Origin: Roseibium salinum
GTDB taxonomy: Bacteria > Pseudomonadota > Alphaproteobacteria > Rhizobiales > Stappiaceae
NCBI RefSeq assembly: GCF_026240905.1
Contig: NZ_JAPEVI010000003.1
Coordinates: forward strand, 2,046,001 to 2,110,000
Direction: 5' to 3'
DNA: 64,000 nt
Under the pieces are notes generated by a model. That model saw nothing but the letters and a program-made list of their open reading frames with translations. It was not told the origin of the DNA and did not search any database. Positions 17,301-26,888 of this stretch are shown in pieces (within the stretch, counting starts at the first letter, position 1; every line of letters begins with the position of its first letter). The translations under genes and the position numbers were made by a program.

Positions 17301-18230
17301 ATGAGCGACGTTATCGGCTTCATCGGCCTCGGCTTCATGGGCCTCGGCATGGCAAGCAATATCCGCAAGGGCGGCTACGACCTGTGGGTCAAGGGCCGCC
17401 GCAACCGCGCGCCGGTGGAAAGCCTGGTGTCGCAGGGTGCGCAGGAGGCCGCCAGTCCCCGCGAAATGGCGGAAAAATGCGATATCATTCACCTGTGCCT
17501 GTCGAACTCGCCGCAGATCGAAGCGACCATGCGCGGCCCGGACGGCATCCTCGCCGGCGCCCGGCCCGGCCTGATCGTCATCGACACCTCGACCGCCGAC
17601 CCGGCCTCGACAGAGGCACTGGCGGCGGAGCTTGGCGAGAAGGGCGGGCATTTCGTCGACGCGCCCCTGGGCGGCACGCCCGTGCAGGCCGAGGCGGGGC
17701 AGCTGATTGCGATGGTGGGGTGCGATGACGACATCCTGGAAAGAATTCGCCCGGTCATCGAGTGCTGGGCCGGCACCGTCAACCACATCGGGCCGGCGGG
17801 CGCCGGCCACAAGATGAAACTCCTGATGAATTTCATCAGCCTGTCCTACGGGGCCCTCTACTCCGAGGCCCTCGTGCTCGGCGCCAGGGTGGGGATTTCG
17901 CCGCAGACCATCCGGGACGTGATCGCCCCCAGCCGCATGGGCTGCGGCTTCTTCGACACGTTCATGTCCTACGCGGTCGACCGCAACCGGGACGCCCACA
18001 AGTTCTCCATCGCCAATGCCGCCAAGGACATCCGCTACCTGAACGACATGGCCGCCAACGCGAATGTCGTGAACATCATGGCCGGGGCGGCAAAGCACTA
18101 CTACACCCAGGCCGTCGCCACCGGGCACGAGGAAGACTACGTGCCGATGCTGAGCGACCATGTCGGCGCCCTGAACGGCGTCGATCTGGACGACGTCGTG
18201 CGCAAGGGCCGCAAGGGCGGCGTGGACTGA
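17301..18230 (+). CDS. NAD(P)-dependent tartronate semialdehyde reductase-like beta-hydroxyacid dehydrogenase
   Basis: 309 residues. N-terminal Rossmann motif GFIGLGFMGLGMASN, then the catalytic-family signature HFVDAPLGGTPVQAEAGQL and the active-site Lys in GAGHKMKLLMNFI; the C-terminal helical domain follows. It is a 3-hydroxyisobutyrate dehydrogenase/GarR-type enzyme; position after the isomerase favours tartronate semialdehyde reduction to glycerate, but 3-hydroxyisobutyrate-like substrates remain possible. An ATG at 17292 overlaps the upstream stop (ATGA). The ATG at 17301 is preferred because AAGG is correctly spaced for it. Confidence 0.88.
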   Translation: MSDVIGFIGLGFMGLGMASNIRKGGYDLWVKGRRNRAPVESLVSQGAQEAASPREMAEKCDIIHLCLSNSPQIEATMRGPDGILAGARPGLIVIDTSTADPASTEALAAELGEKGGHFVDAPLGGTPVQAEAGQLIAMVGCDDDILERIRPVIECWAGTVNHIGPAGAGHKMKLLMNFISLSYGALYSEALVLGARVGISPQTIRDVIAPSRMGCGFFDTFMSYAVDRNRDAHKFSIANAAKDIRYLNDMAANANVVNIMAGAAKHYYTQAVATGHEEDYVPMLSDHVGALNGVDLDDVVRKGRKGGVD

Positions 18231-18319
18231 GGGCGGACTGCCGGGTTGTCTTCACGGGAGTAGTGAAGTGGAGTTCGCCGAGGTCTGTCGGGTGGAACGC
18301 GAATGCCTGTGCCTCTCCG

Positions 18320-18350
18320 ATCCCGGCTCGCGCTGGCGCTTGGCCGGGAT
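18320..18350. repeat. Hairpin resembling alphaproteobacterial intergenic palindromes
   Basis: Inverted repeat ATCCCGGC and GCCGGGAT with a 15-base centre (tcgcgctggcgcttg), followed by GACGATGGG. This looks like the short GCCGGGATGAC-type dispersed palindromes common between genes in alphaproteobacteria. It may also end transcription of the preceding operon, though no T tract follows. Only one copy is seen in this window. Confidence 0.45.
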
Positions 18351-18408
18351 GACGATGGGGAGGTAGGCGAGCGGGAGGCGGCTTCTTGTTTCAAACGTTC
18401 CCGTCCCG

Positions 18409-21400
18409 CTATTCCCCCGGTGTGCGGCCGAGGGATTGTGCCGCGTCGATTTCCCGGTGGAGGCGTTCCTCCTCCTTGACGGCGGGGGTGATGAAGCGGC
18501 CGAGGAGCAGATAGGCGACCGGCGTCAGGAACAGCGTCGACAGCGTTGCAAGGCCGAGGCCGCCGACGATGACATAGCCGAGCGCGATGCGGGCTTCCGC
18601 GCCGGCGCCGCTGGCCATGATCAGCGGCAGGCCGCCGACGATCGTGCAGATCATGGTCATCATCACCGGCCTGAGGCGGATGTTCGCGGCATTCTCGATC
18701 GCCTCGCGCACCCCCTGCCCGCGGTCGCGCAACTGGTTGGCGAATTCGACGATCAGGATGCCGTTCTTGGCCATGATCCCCACCAGAAGCACGAGGCCGA
18801 TCTGGGAATAGACGTTCAGCGTCGTGCCGGTCAGCAGCATGGCGAACACGGCGCAGGCAAGGCCAAGGGGCACGGTCGCCATGATGATGATCGCGCTGAC
18901 GAAGCTTTCGAACTGGGCCGCCAGCACCAGAAGAATGATGATGATGGCAAAGCCGAATGTGCGGCCCATGGAGGACGACTGTTCGCCGAGGGTCGCCGTT
19001 TCGGCAAGCGGGATGATGCGCGCCCCGGGCGGCAGAAGCGGCCCGGCGATTTCCAGCGCCCGCTCATAGGCATCGCCAAGGGCGAAGTCCGGCGCAAGGC
19101 TTGTCGTGATGGCGACGGCGCGGAGCTGCTGTTCCCGCTCTAGCGACGGCGGAACCGCCTTTTCCACCAGAGTGGCGATGGTCGAGACCGGGACGAACCG
19201 GCCGTCCCCGGTCTTGATGAAGATGTTTTCCATATCCGTCGGGTCGTTGATCGGATTGGTGGTGGAAACGAACTTCACGTCGAAGGCCCGGTCGTTGATG
19301 AACACCTGGCCGATCTTGCGCCCGTCGAGCATGGCCTGCATGGCCGCGCCGAGACCGTTGATGTCGATGCCCAGATCCGAGGCGCGCTCGCGGTCGATCG
19401 ACACGGAAAGCTGCGGCTGCGTGGCCTCGGTCGACCGGCGCGCCTGGCGGAAGCGGGGTTCTTCTTCCATCGCCGCGATGATCCGCTCCGCGGCCTCGCC
19501 CAGTTGCGCGTAGTTGCTGCCGGCGACCGCGAACTGAAGGCCCGAACCAGCGCCGCGGATCCCCAGGCTGTTGGGCTGGAAGGCAAAGGCGCGCACGCCC
19601 GGAACCTCGCGGACGAGTGCGCTCACCTCCGACAGGATGTCCTGCTGCGAGCGGATCCGCTCGTCCCAGGGGGCGAGGCGCATCACCATGAAGCCGCTGT
19701 TCTTGGAGCCGCCCGTTCCGGCGATGGAGAACGTGCTGGTGATCTCGCCGGCGTCGCGATAAGGCTCCAGCAGAACTTCGATCTCCCGCATCTTCTGGGT
19801 GAGATAGTCCAGGCTGACGCCTTGCGGCGCCGAGACGCGCATGAAGGCGATGGAGCGGTCTTCCGTGGGGGTCAGCTCAGACTTGATCGTCCCGAACAGG
19901 ATGCCCGCCGAGGCCGCAAAGAGCAGCGAGACCGCCACGACGACGACCGGCGCATCCAGGCAGGCATGGAGGGTCCGCCGGTAGAGAGCGGTCAGGAAGC
20001 GTCCCACGGCCCCGACGGGGCCGCTGTGGCCGTTGCCCTTGCCGTCACCGCCCTGATCCTCGCCGGTCTTCAGGATACGCGATGCGAGCATCGGGCACAG
20101 GGACAGGGCGACGATGGACGACAGGAACACGGCAATGGCCAGCACGAAGCCGAACTCGCGGAACAGCCCGCCCGTCTGACCGGGAAGAAACGACAGGGGA
20201 ACGAAGACGGCGATCAGCGTCGCGGTGGTCGCCAGAACGGCGAAGAAGACCTCTTCCGTGCCCAGCACGGCGGCCGCGCGCGGGCCCATCCCCTCGTTGC
20301 GCCTCCGGACGATATTCTCCAGAACCACGATGGCGTCATCCACGACCAGCCCGGTCGCCAGCACGAGCGCCAGAAGGGTCAGGATGTTGATGGAGAAGCC
20401 GGCAAGGTAAATGGCCGCCAATGTGCCGATGAGGGCCACCGGCAGCGAGACGCCGGGAATGATCGTGGCGCGCCAGTCCCACAGGAAGATGAAGATGATC
20501 AGGAGAACGATGCTGACCGCGATGGCAAGCGCGATCTCCACCTCGTGAATGGCGCCGTTGATGAAGGTCGCGTCGTCGCTGGTGATCTCGATGGTCGTGC
20601 CGTCGGGCAGGTTTTCCTGGATCCTGGCCGCCATGGCGCGGACGCCTTCGGAGATTTCCAGCGTGTTCGACTGCGCGGCGCGGATGATGCCGAGGCCGAT
20701 GCCCGCCTGCCCGTTGGCGCGAAGCTGGGTCTGGCCGGTATCCGGCCCGAGCGTCACCGTGGCGAAGTCCCGCAGCCGGGCCCGGCTGTTGACGATGATG
20801 TTCTCGAACGCTTCCGGCGTGCTGATCGCGGCGGTTGCGCGCACGATCAGGTCCTGGTTGTTGCTGGTCAGCGATCCGGCCGGCGTGTCGAAGGCCATGG
20901 ACGACAGGGCGCTGGCGACATCGGCAATGGTGAGGTTGAGGCTCGCCAGCTTGGCCTGGTCGATATCGATGCGGAAGATCTTGTCCCGGTCGCCGTAGAC
21001 CTGGACATCGGCGACGCCGGCGACGGAGGCCAGCGTGTCGGCGATCTCCTCCTCCACGAGAACGGTCATGTCTTCGACCGACATGCGGTCGGATGTCAGG
21101 CCGAGTCGCACGACTGCCTGCGCATTGGCGTCCGCCTTGACGATGCGCGATGCCTCCGCATCCTCCGGCAGGTCGTTGGTGATGCGGCCGAGCGCATCGC
21201 GCATGTCGGAGGCGGCGACGTCGAGATCGACATCGTCGGAGAATTCCACCGTGACGCGGCTCTGGCCGAAGGACGAGGAAGACGAGATGGACTTGACGCC
21301 GGAAACGCGGGAGACCGCCCCCTCGATGATCCCGGTCACCTCGCGGTCGATGGTCTCGGCCGCGGCAGCGGGATAGTCGGTGCGCACGGAGATGACCGGC

Positions 21401-21549
21401 CGGTCCACGTCCGGCAGTTCACGGACCTCAACGCCGAAGATCGCCGCGATGCCGGCGACGACGGTCAGCATGTTGATCACGAAGGCCAGCACGGGACGGC
21501 GGACGAACAGGCCGGTGAAGCCGAGATCCTTGAGGCGGTCCATTTTCAT
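18409..21549 (-). CDS. RND efflux pump inner-membrane transporter (HAE1/AcrB-like)
   Basis: 1046 residues, normal for the family. The first helix near residues 20-40 is preceded by FTGLFVRRPVLAFVINML. The proton-relay Asp pair is intact in LATGLVVDDAIVVLENI. The periplasmic porter and docking loops and the second six-helix bundle ending TLFLTPVAYLLLGRF are all present. Proton-driven export of drugs or other hydrophobic compounds out of the periplasm or inner membrane is expected, with the adaptor encoded 7 bp upstream. No outer-membrane channel gene is adjacent, so it presumably borrows a TolC-like protein. GAGG precedes the ATG. Confidence 0.95.
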   Translation of the reverse strand: MKMDRLKDLGFTGLFVRRPVLAFVINMLTVVAGIAAIFGVEVRELPDVDRPVISVRTDYPAAAAETIDREVTGIIEGAVSRVSGVKSISSSSSFGQSRVTVEFSDDVDLDVAASDMRDALGRITNDLPEDAEASRIVKADANAQAVVRLGLTSDRMSVEDMTVLVEEEIADTLASVAGVADVQVYGDRDKIFRIDIDQAKLASLNLTIADVASALSSMAFDTPAGSLTSNNQDLIVRATAAISTPEAFENIIVNSRARLRDFATVTLGPDTGQTQLRANGQAGIGLGIIRAAQSNTLEISEGVRAMAARIQENLPDGTTIEITSDDATFINGAIHEVEIALAIAVSIVLLIIFIFLWDWRATIIPGVSLPVALIGTLAAIYLAGFSINILTLLALVLATGLVVDDAIVVLENIVRRRNEGMGPRAAAVLGTEEVFFAVLATTATLIAVFVPLSFLPGQTGGLFREFGFVLAIAVFLSSIVALSLCPMLASRILKTGEDQGGDGKGNGHSGPVGAVGRFLTALYRRTLHACLDAPVVVVAVSLLFAASAGILFGTIKSELTPTEDRSIAFMRVSAPQGVSLDYLTQKMREIEVLLEPYRDAGEITSTFSIAGTGGSKNSGFMVMRLAPWDERIRSQQDILSEVSALVREVPGVRAFAFQPNSLGIRGAGSGLQFAVAGSNYAQLGEAAERIIAAMEEEPRFRQARRSTEATQPQLSVSIDRERASDLGIDINGLGAAMQAMLDGRKIGQVFINDRAFDVKFVSTTNPINDPTDMENIFIKTGDGRFVPVSTIATLVEKAVPPSLEREQQLRAVAITTSLAPDFALGDAYERALEIAGPLLPPGARIIPLAETATLGEQSSSMGRTFGFAIIIILLVLAAQFESFVSAIIIMATVPLGLACAVFAMLLTGTTLNVYSQIGLVLLVGIMAKNGILIVEFANQLRDRGQGVREAIENAANIRLRPVMMTMICTIVGGLPLIMASGAGAEARIALGYVIVGGLGLATLSTLFLTPVAYLLLGRFITPAVKEEERLHREIDAAQSLGRTPGE

Positions 21550-21556
21550 CGGCGCC

Positions 21557-22735
21557 TCACGACCCGCTTCCGGTGGAAGAGGTTTTCAGCGGTTCGTCGG
21601 AGGCCGGCGCCTGCTTGCGGCCGGCAACCGCCACGTCGGCACCATGGCGAACGAGGTGAATGCCCTCGGTCACCACCTCGTCCTCCGGCGTCAGCTCGGC
21701 ATCGACGAGCACGCTGTCTGTGTTGCGCTGGATGATGTTTACCGGGACCCGTACGCCCCGCCCCTCGCGCACGGCCCAGACGAATGCACCGTCCGAGCCC
21801 CATTGCACGGCAAGCGGATCGACACCCGGATAATGGTCGCCCGGGAACGTCATGGATACCTGGAAGGACATTCCGGCCCGCAGCTTGTCGGCATCGTTGG
21901 CAAAGCGCGCGCGCACCTGAAGCGTCCTGCTGTCGCTGTCGACCCGGTTGTCGACAGCGCTGATCACGCCTTCGAAGGTCTCGCCCGGCCGCGCGACCGA
22001 TGACGCCGTCAGCGGCGAGCCGACCTTGATCGAGGAGGCATAGCGCTCGGGCACCCAGAAGTCGACCAGGATCTCGCTGCGGTCGTCGATCGTGGCAATG
22101 ACCGTCTGGGGAGAGACATAGTTGCCCGCCGTAATCGGCAGGATGCCGACAATGCCGCCGATCGGCGTCTCGACGGACCGGCGCGACAGGGCCAGTTCGG
22201 CTTCGCGAAGCTGGAGGCGCGCATTGTCGACCGCCAGTTCGGCGTCGGTGACCTGGACCGTCGTGGCGGTATTGGTCTTGCGCAACGCCTGCATGCGCTG
22301 CAGCCGCGCCTCGGCATCCTTGAGAGCATTGGAGGCCCGCTCGACGGCAATCTGCTCGGCGTCGGCATCAAGGCGCGCGATGATGTCGCCGGCCTTCACG
22401 GTGGCGCCGGATTTGACCAGCACCTCGGTCATCCGGCCGCTGGTAAAGGGCGTCACCGCGACGGACTGCAGCGCGGTGCTGGTGCCGATTGCGGAAAGGC
22501 GGTCGTTGATGGTGATGTCCACCACCGGCGTCGTCACCACCGTGGCCTGGGGTCCGCCGCGCCCGCCTCCCGGCCGCCCGGCATCCTGCGGGCTGACGTT
22601 GGCGACCGAAATCGGCAGCCAGTCGACGCCCCATTGCGCCAGGAGCGTCCCGGCTCCCGGATAATAGCGAACCCACAGCCCCGCTGCGACCGCAACTGCC
22701 ACAAGGGTCAGCACGAACTGTTTCCAAAGCGACAA
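21557..22735 (-). CDS. RND efflux periplasmic adaptor (membrane fusion protein)
   Basis: About 392 residues. An N-terminal membrane anchor (LWKQFVLTLVAVAVAAGLW) is followed by the half-lipoyl segment (SGATVKAGDIIARLDADAEQ), a coiled-coil hairpin (residues ~120-190, alanine/leucine/glutamate-rich), the second half-lipoyl (ETPIGGIVGILPITAGNYV) and beta-barrel and membrane-proximal domains. It links the RND pump to an outer-membrane channel. I chose a TTG start at 22735 because GGAG lies six bases before it and it gives the typical SLWKQF N-terminus; a GTG at 22747 is the alternative. It is the first gene of the two-gene operon. Confidence 0.92.
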   Translation of the reverse strand: MSLWKQFVLTLVAVAVAAGLWVRYYPGAGTLLAQWGVDWLPISVANVSPQDAGRPGGGRGGPQATVVTTPVVDITINDRLSAIGTSTALQSVAVTPFTSGRMTEVLVKSGATVKAGDIIARLDADAEQIAVERASNALKDAEARLQRMQALRKTNTATTVQVTDAELAVDNARLQLREAELALSRRSVETPIGGIVGILPITAGNYVSPQTVIATIDDRSEILVDFWVPERYASSIKVGSPLTASSVARPGETFEGVISAVDNRVDSDSRTLQVRARFANDADKLRAGMSFQVSMTFPGDHYPGVDPLAVQWGSDGAFVWAVREGRGVRVPVNIIQRNTDSVLVDAELTPEDEVVTEGIHLVRHGADVAVAGRKQAPASDEPLKTSSTGSGS

Positions 22736-22819
22736 AGAACACTCCACCCGGCTTTTGCGAGCCGATAACGCTTAAAAGGATTTCCTGCCTCAGGTCTCTA
22801 CGGCAGATCCCCGGTTTCA

Positions 22820-22845
22820 ACAATCTATATAGTGTACCAAATTGT
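22820..22845. promoter_or_regulatory. AT-rich promoter/operator region of the RND operon
   Basis: An AT-rich patch about 90 bp upstream of the adaptor start, bounded by inverted ACAAT and ATTGT and containing TATATAG and GTGTAC elements. It is the likeliest place for the efflux operon promoter and a TetR- or MarR-type operator. No regulator gene is adjacent. Symmetry is weak, so this is tentative. Confidence 0.35.
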
Positions 22846-22856
22846 AAGCGCAGCGG

Positions 22857-22888
22857 GGGCCGGCCGGAACATTTTGATGGGCCGGCCC
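22857..22888 (-). terminator. GC-rich hairpin downstream of sitD
   Basis: GGGCCGGCC and GGCCGGCCC form a 9-bp stem with a 14-base loop, 40 bp past the sitD stop. There is no T tract, but the position suggests it ends or stabilises the sit transcript ahead of the RND promoter. Confidence 0.4.
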
Positions 22889-22928
22889 GGATGCCGGCTC
22901 TTCCAGGCGGCAGGAAGGGAACCGAAGG

Positions 22929-23789
22929 TCACTCGGCCAGCTTCTCCGCCTCCACGCGCCGCATCGAATTTTGCCGTGTCACGACCTGGCGGCGGATGAA
23001 GGCGATGATGAAGCCGGCAGTGAGGATCAGGATGATCGTCGGTGCCGGGGCGCTGTCGAGGAAGAAACTGGCATAGGTGCCGGCCAGCATCGCGGCCATG
23101 CAGACGAGAACCGAGACCCACAGCATCGCCGCGAAGGTACGCACCAGCAGGAAGGCAATCGCTCCGGGAGCGATCAGCAGGCCGATTGCCAGGATCAGCC
23201 CGGCGGCGGACAGGGTGGCGACGATGGTGAGCGAGAGGGCGGCCAGGACGCCGTAGTGCAGCAGGTTGACGGGCAAGCCCGAGGCCTGCGCCTGGGCGGG
23301 GTCGAAGCTGTGCAGGACAAGGTCCTTCCACTTGAGCACCAGAGCGCTGCCGACGACCAGCGCGATGATGCCGGAGGTCAGAAGCTCGTCCGGCTCGACG
23401 CCCAGCATGTTGCCGAAGAGGATGTGATCCAGATGGGCATTGGTCTCGATCGAGACATAGAGCACGATGCCGATGCCGAACATGCCGGAAAACACCACGC
23501 CCATGACCGTGTCCTGCTTGACGCGGCTGTTGCCGGACAGGAATCCGGTCAGCAGCGCGCAGACCATGCCGGCGGCGAAGGCGCCGACGAGCAGCGGAAT
23601 TCCCAGGATATAGGCGAGCACGATGCCAGGTAGCACCGCGTGGCTGACCGCATCGCCCATCAGGGCCCAGCCCTTCATGACCAGAAAGCAGGACAGAAGC
23701 GCGGTCGGGACCGACACGATCACGCAGATCAGGAAGGCATTCTGCATGAAGCCGAAGTTGAACGGCAGCAACAGCGTGTCGAAGTCCAT
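22929..23789 (-). CDS. sitD: Metal ABC transporter permease SitD
   Basis: 286 residues of the ABC-3 permease family, with about eight membrane helices beginning MKGWALMGDAVSHAVLPGIVLA, a signature shared with its paralogue SitC. The cytoplasmic tail is charged. With SitC it forms the membrane channel for Mn2+/Fe2+ import. The start overlaps the sitC stop as TGATG; a GTG one codon earlier is possible, and GGGGAG serves either. Last gene of sitABCD. Confidence 0.92.
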   Translation of the reverse strand: MDFDTLLLPFNFGFMQNAFLICVIVSVPTALLSCFLVMKGWALMGDAVSHAVLPGIVLAYILGIPLLVGAFAAGMVCALLTGFLSGNSRVKQDTVMGVVFSGMFGIGIVLYVSIETNAHLDHILFGNMLGVEPDELLTSGIIALVVGSALVLKWKDLVLHSFDPAQAQASGLPVNLLHYGVLAALSLTIVATLSAAGLILAIGLLIAPGAIAFLLVRTFAAMLWVSVLVCMAAMLAGTYASFFLDSAPAPTIILILTAGFIIAFIRRQVVTRQNSMRRVEAEKLAE

Positions 23790-24709
23790 CACAGCATCTC
23801 CCCGGGTCCGGCCGGCCGGGACGACCCGGCTTCGACAGGTGCAGCCGTCTCAGGAGGGCTTCTGCGCAGGGCGGCGGCCGCCTTGCGGCGCGCGGCCAGA
23901 AGCCCGTGTTTGGGCGCCAGCAGGAAAGCGACGAGGAATATCAGCGTCTGCAGCGTGACGATGATGCCGCCGGTCGCGCCATCGAGGAAATAGCTGGCGT
24001 AAGCCCCCGTGAAACTGGTCAGCGCACCGATCGCGACGGACAGCATGATGAGCCGCGGAAAGCGGTCGCACAGAAGATAGGCCGTGGCCCCCGGGGTGAC
24101 CACCATCGCGATCACCAGAAAGGCGCCCACTGTCTGCATCGCCGCGACCACGGATGCGGACAGGAGCACGAAGAAGACCGCCTTCAAGAGGCCAGGACGA
24201 AGGCCGATGGTTCGGGCGTGGTTCTCGTCGAAGAAGGTGACCATCAGGTCCTTCCACTTGGCGAGCAGGACCGCCAGCGAGACGAAACCGATGATGGCCA
24301 GTTGCAGCGTGTCCTCCGGCGTGATCGCCAGGATGTTGCCCATGGTGATGGTCTGGATGGAGACGGACATGGGATTGACGGAAACGATGAACAGACCGAG
24401 ACCGAAGAATGACGTGAAAATCAGGCCGATGATCACATCGACCTTCAATCCGGACCGTTCCGACAGGAACAGCATGGCGCCGGCCGCAAGTCCGCCGGCG
24501 ATAAAGGCGCCGAGGGAAAACGGCAGGCCGATGATATAGGCACCGGCAACGCCGGGCACCACCGAATGGGACAGGGCATCGCCGATCAGCGACCAGCCCT
24601 TCAGCATCAGATAGGCGGACAGGAAGGCGCAGACGCCGCCGACCAGAGCCGAGACCCACATGGCGTTGGTCATGTAGCTGTAGGTGAACGGCTCCAGCAA
24701 CAGGTCCAT
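23789..24709 (-). CDS. sitC: Metal ABC transporter permease SitC
   Basis: 306 residues, ABC-3 family. It contains LMLKGWSLIGDALSHSVVPG, the counterpart of the SitD signature, and seven to eight membrane helices. The last ~35 residues are Ala/Arg/Pro-rich and cytoplasmic. It pairs with SitD. The ATG at 24709 overlaps the sitB stop (TGATG), so all three downstream genes are translationally coupled. Confidence 0.92.
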   Translation of the reverse strand: MDLLLEPFTYSYMTNAMWVSALVGGVCAFLSAYLMLKGWSLIGDALSHSVVPGVAGAYIIGLPFSLGAFIAGGLAAGAMLFLSERSGLKVDVIIGLIFTSFFGLGLFIVSVNPMSVSIQTITMGNILAITPEDTLQLAIIGFVSLAVLLAKWKDLMVTFFDENHARTIGLRPGLLKAVFFVLLSASVVAAMQTVGAFLVIAMVVTPGATAYLLCDRFPRLIMLSVAIGALTSFTGAYASYFLDGATGGIIVTLQTLIFLVAFLLAPKHGLLAARRKAAAALRRSPPETAAPVEAGSSRPAGPGEML

Positions 24710-25608
24710 CACTTGCGAACCTCGCTGGTCTGAACCTCGTCGCCATATTGAACGAAGGGCCGTTCGTCATCGGTCAGAATGGTCACCTTGCGCTGATCGC
24801 TGTCGGTGTGCAGCGTCTGGCCGCTGATGGTGAAGTGGCGCAGAACGCCGCCGAATGCCAGTTCCAGGTTCTTGCGGTTGAAGGTCGTCTCCGTCGGACC
24901 GTAGGCCAGCACGGTGCCCTTCATCAGCACCGTCCTGTCGCAGAACTCGGGAACGGAACCGAGATTGTGGGTGGACACAAGCATCACCCTGCCCTCGTCC
25001 CGCAATTCCCGCAACAGCGCGACGATCTGGTCCTCGGTCTTGACGTCGACCCCGGTGAAAGGCTCGTCGAGCAGGATCACCTGCCCGTCCTGGGCAAGCG
25101 CACGCGCCAGGAAGACGCGCTTGCGCTGACCGCCCGACAGTTCGCCGATCTGCCGGTGACGGAACTCCTGCATGCCCACACGTTTGAGCGCCTCTTCAAC
25201 CGCTTCGTGGTCAGCCGGTTTCGGGCGCCGCAAAAAGCCCATGTGGCCGTAGCGGCCCATCATGACGACATCTTCCACGAGCACCGGAAAAGACCAGTCG
25301 ACCTCTTCCGCCTGTGGCACATAGGCGACCAGGTTCTTGCGCAAGGCCTCGCGAACGGTCATGCCAAGGATCCGGATCTTTCCCCTGGCAACCGGCACGA
25401 AGCCCATGAGAGCCTTGAACAGCGTCGACTTGCCCGCGCCGTTGACCCCCACGAGCGCCGTCACCGTGCCGCGCGGGATCTGAAAGCTGGCATCCCACAA
25501 CGCGGTGTGTCCGCTCCGGTAGGTGACCGTGACGTCTTCCGCGGAGATCCCGCCGTCCGCCACTTCAGGCCGCTGGTTCACGTCCGGGTCCTCGATGACA
25601 TTCAGCAT
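24709..25608 (-). CDS. sitB: Metal ABC transporter ATP-binding protein SitB
   Basis: 299 residues. Walker A is [10 protein letters not shown], signature [15 protein letters not shown], Walker [13 protein letters not shown] and the switch His in [12 protein letters not shown]-terminal extension of ~40 residues follows the ATPase core. It energises import of Mn2+/Fe2+ through SitCD. It starts about 97 bp downstream of sitA, in the same operon under the Mur-like operators. Confidence 0.94.
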   Translation of the reverse strand: MLNVIEDPDVNQRPEVADGGISAEDVTVTYRSGHTALWDASFQIPRGTVTALVGVNGAGKSTLFKALMGFVPVARGKIRILGMTVREALRKNLVAYVPQAEEVDWSFPVLVEDVVMMGRYGHMGFLRRPKPADHEAVEEALKRVGMQEFRHRQIGELSGGQRKRVFLARALAQDGQVILLDEPFTGVDVKTEDQIVALLRELRDEGRVMLVSTHNLGSVPEFCDRTVLMKGTVLAYGPTETTFNRKNLELAFGGVLRHFTISGQTLHTDSDQRKVTILTDDERPFVQYGDEVQTSEVRK

Positions 25609-25704
25609 GGGGCCATTCCAGTTTCACTCTTTGCAAACAGGTGCCTGCGGCGCCACCGCCGCAGATCTCACATTCATTCCAGGTCCGCTCTCGGCAACAG
25701 GCAT

Positions 25705-26607
25705 TCAATCCTTCGCGGCTTTCAGCCCTTCGGCAACCGTGCTCGAGGTGACTTGCAGGAGGTCGAGATACGTCGGCACCTCGCCGTCAGCCTCGCTCAA
25801 GGAATCCACATAAAGCACGCCACCGTATTTTGCACCGGTTTCGCGGGCCACCTGCTCGGCCGGTGCGGTATTGACCGTGCTTTCGCAGAACACGACCGGG
25901 ATGTTGTGCTCCCGGACCCCGTCGATCACGGCCCGCACCTGCTGCGGTGTGCCGACCTGGTCCGCGTTCATCGGCCAAAGATACAGCTCCTTCATGCCGA
26001 AATCACGCGCCAGGTAACTGAAAGCGCCCTCGCAGGTAACCAGCCAGCGCCGGTCCTCGGGTATCTTCGCGATCTCCTCGCGCAGCGGTTCAATTGTCGC
26101 GCGCAGCTTGTCTTTGTAGATTTCGGCGTTCCTGGCATAGATCTCCGCGTTGTCGGGATCATGCTCGGAAAAAGCCTTCACGATATTGTCGATGTAGATC
26201 AGGGCGTTATCAAGCCCCATCCAGGCGTGGGGGTTCGGCTTGCCTTCATAGGAACCAGCGGCGATCGGGATCGGCTCAACGCCGTCCGTGAGCGTCACCG
26301 ATGGGATGTCGCCCGTGTTGGAGAGAAATTGCTCGAACCAGAGCTCCAGGTTCATGCCGTTCCACAGGATCAGATCCGCATCGGAGGCCCGGACGATGTC
26401 CTGCGGCGTCGGCTCGTAGCCATGGATCTCCGCTCCGGGCTTGGTGATCGAAACCACTTCCGCGGCATCTCCGGCCACATTCTGCGCGATGTCCGCAATC
26501 ACGGTGAAGGTCGTCGCCACCTTCATCTTCTCGCCGGCGAGAGAGCTTGTCGCAAGGCCTGCGCCAAACATCGCCAGGGAAGCCGTCAGGACCAGTTTTT
26601 TCAGCAT
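25705..26607 (-). CDS. sitA: Manganese/iron-binding periplasmic lipo/soluble protein SitA
   Basis: About 300 residues of the cluster A-I (ZnuA/PsaA-like) metal-binding proteins. A Sec signal peptide (KKLVLTASLAMFGAGLATSSLA) precedes the mature start GEKMKV. Likely metal ligands are His in GAEIHGYEP, His in KPNPHAWMG, Glu in VTCEGAFSYL and Asp in VDSLSEADG. There is no long His-rich loop, which favours Mn/Fe over Zn. Three consecutive ATGs occur (26613, 26610, 26607). The third best fits AAGGG spacing. It is the first gene of sitABCD. Confidence 0.93.
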   Translation of the reverse strand: MLKKLVLTASLAMFGAGLATSSLAGEKMKVATTFTVIADIAQNVAGDAAEVVSITKPGAEIHGYEPTPQDIVRASDADLILWNGMNLELWFEQFLSNTGDIPSVTLTDGVEPIPIAAGSYEGKPNPHAWMGLDNALIYIDNIVKAFSEHDPDNAEIYARNAEIYKDKLRATIEPLREEIAKIPEDRRWLVTCEGAFSYLARDFGMKELYLWPMNADQVGTPQQVRAVIDGVREHNIPVVFCESTVNTAPAEQVARETGAKYGGVLYVDSLSEADGEVPTYLDLLQVTSSTVAEGLKAAKD

Positions 26608-26645
26608 CATCATTACCCTTATGGATTAAACTCCTGCAAGTGATA

Positions 26646-26662
26646 TTGCAACTCATTCGCAA
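26646..26662. promoter_or_regulatory. Mur/Fur-type operator, promoter-proximal copy
   Basis: TTGCAACTCATTCGCAA, a 17-bp imperfect palindrome about 35 bp upstream of sitA. Its reverse complement differs from the second copy at one base. It resembles the Mur (Mn-responsive Fur-family) boxes described for alphaproteobacterial sit genes, so Mn-dependent repression is expected. Confidence 0.75.
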
Positions 26663-26674
26663 TTGTCAAGCTAG

Positions 26675-26691
26675 TTGCAAATGAGTTGCAA
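26675..26691. promoter_or_regulatory. Mur/Fur-type operator, distal copy
   Basis: TTGCAAATGAGTTGCAA, a near-perfect palindrome with centre 29 bp from the other copy and in opposite orientation. Together with the first it makes a larger inverted repeat with 16-bp perfect arms (GATATTGCAACTCATT and its complement). Two Fur-family dimers on one promoter is a recognised arrangement. Confidence 0.75.
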
Positions 26692-26888
26692 TATCAAAAC
26701 CGGTCACATCAGCATCACGACCGGCAGGGAACGGCGAAACCGCCGAGCCCGTAGATCCGCTCGTACCGAAAAGCCGGTTTTTGCTGGAAAGAATTCGACT
26801 GAACAAAAGTTCCAAGGTCCGTTGTTCTGCCCGCGACCAACGGCTCGATATTTGCCGACTGCGTCGTCCCGACCGGTTTCGAGAGGGC

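Noticed and set aside
19504..21735. Very long plus-strand open frame (about 743 codons) opposite the RND pump
   Set aside because: GC-rich antisense shadow: Arg/Gly/Asp/His-rich, no domains, no ribosome site. The minus-strand gene is certain.
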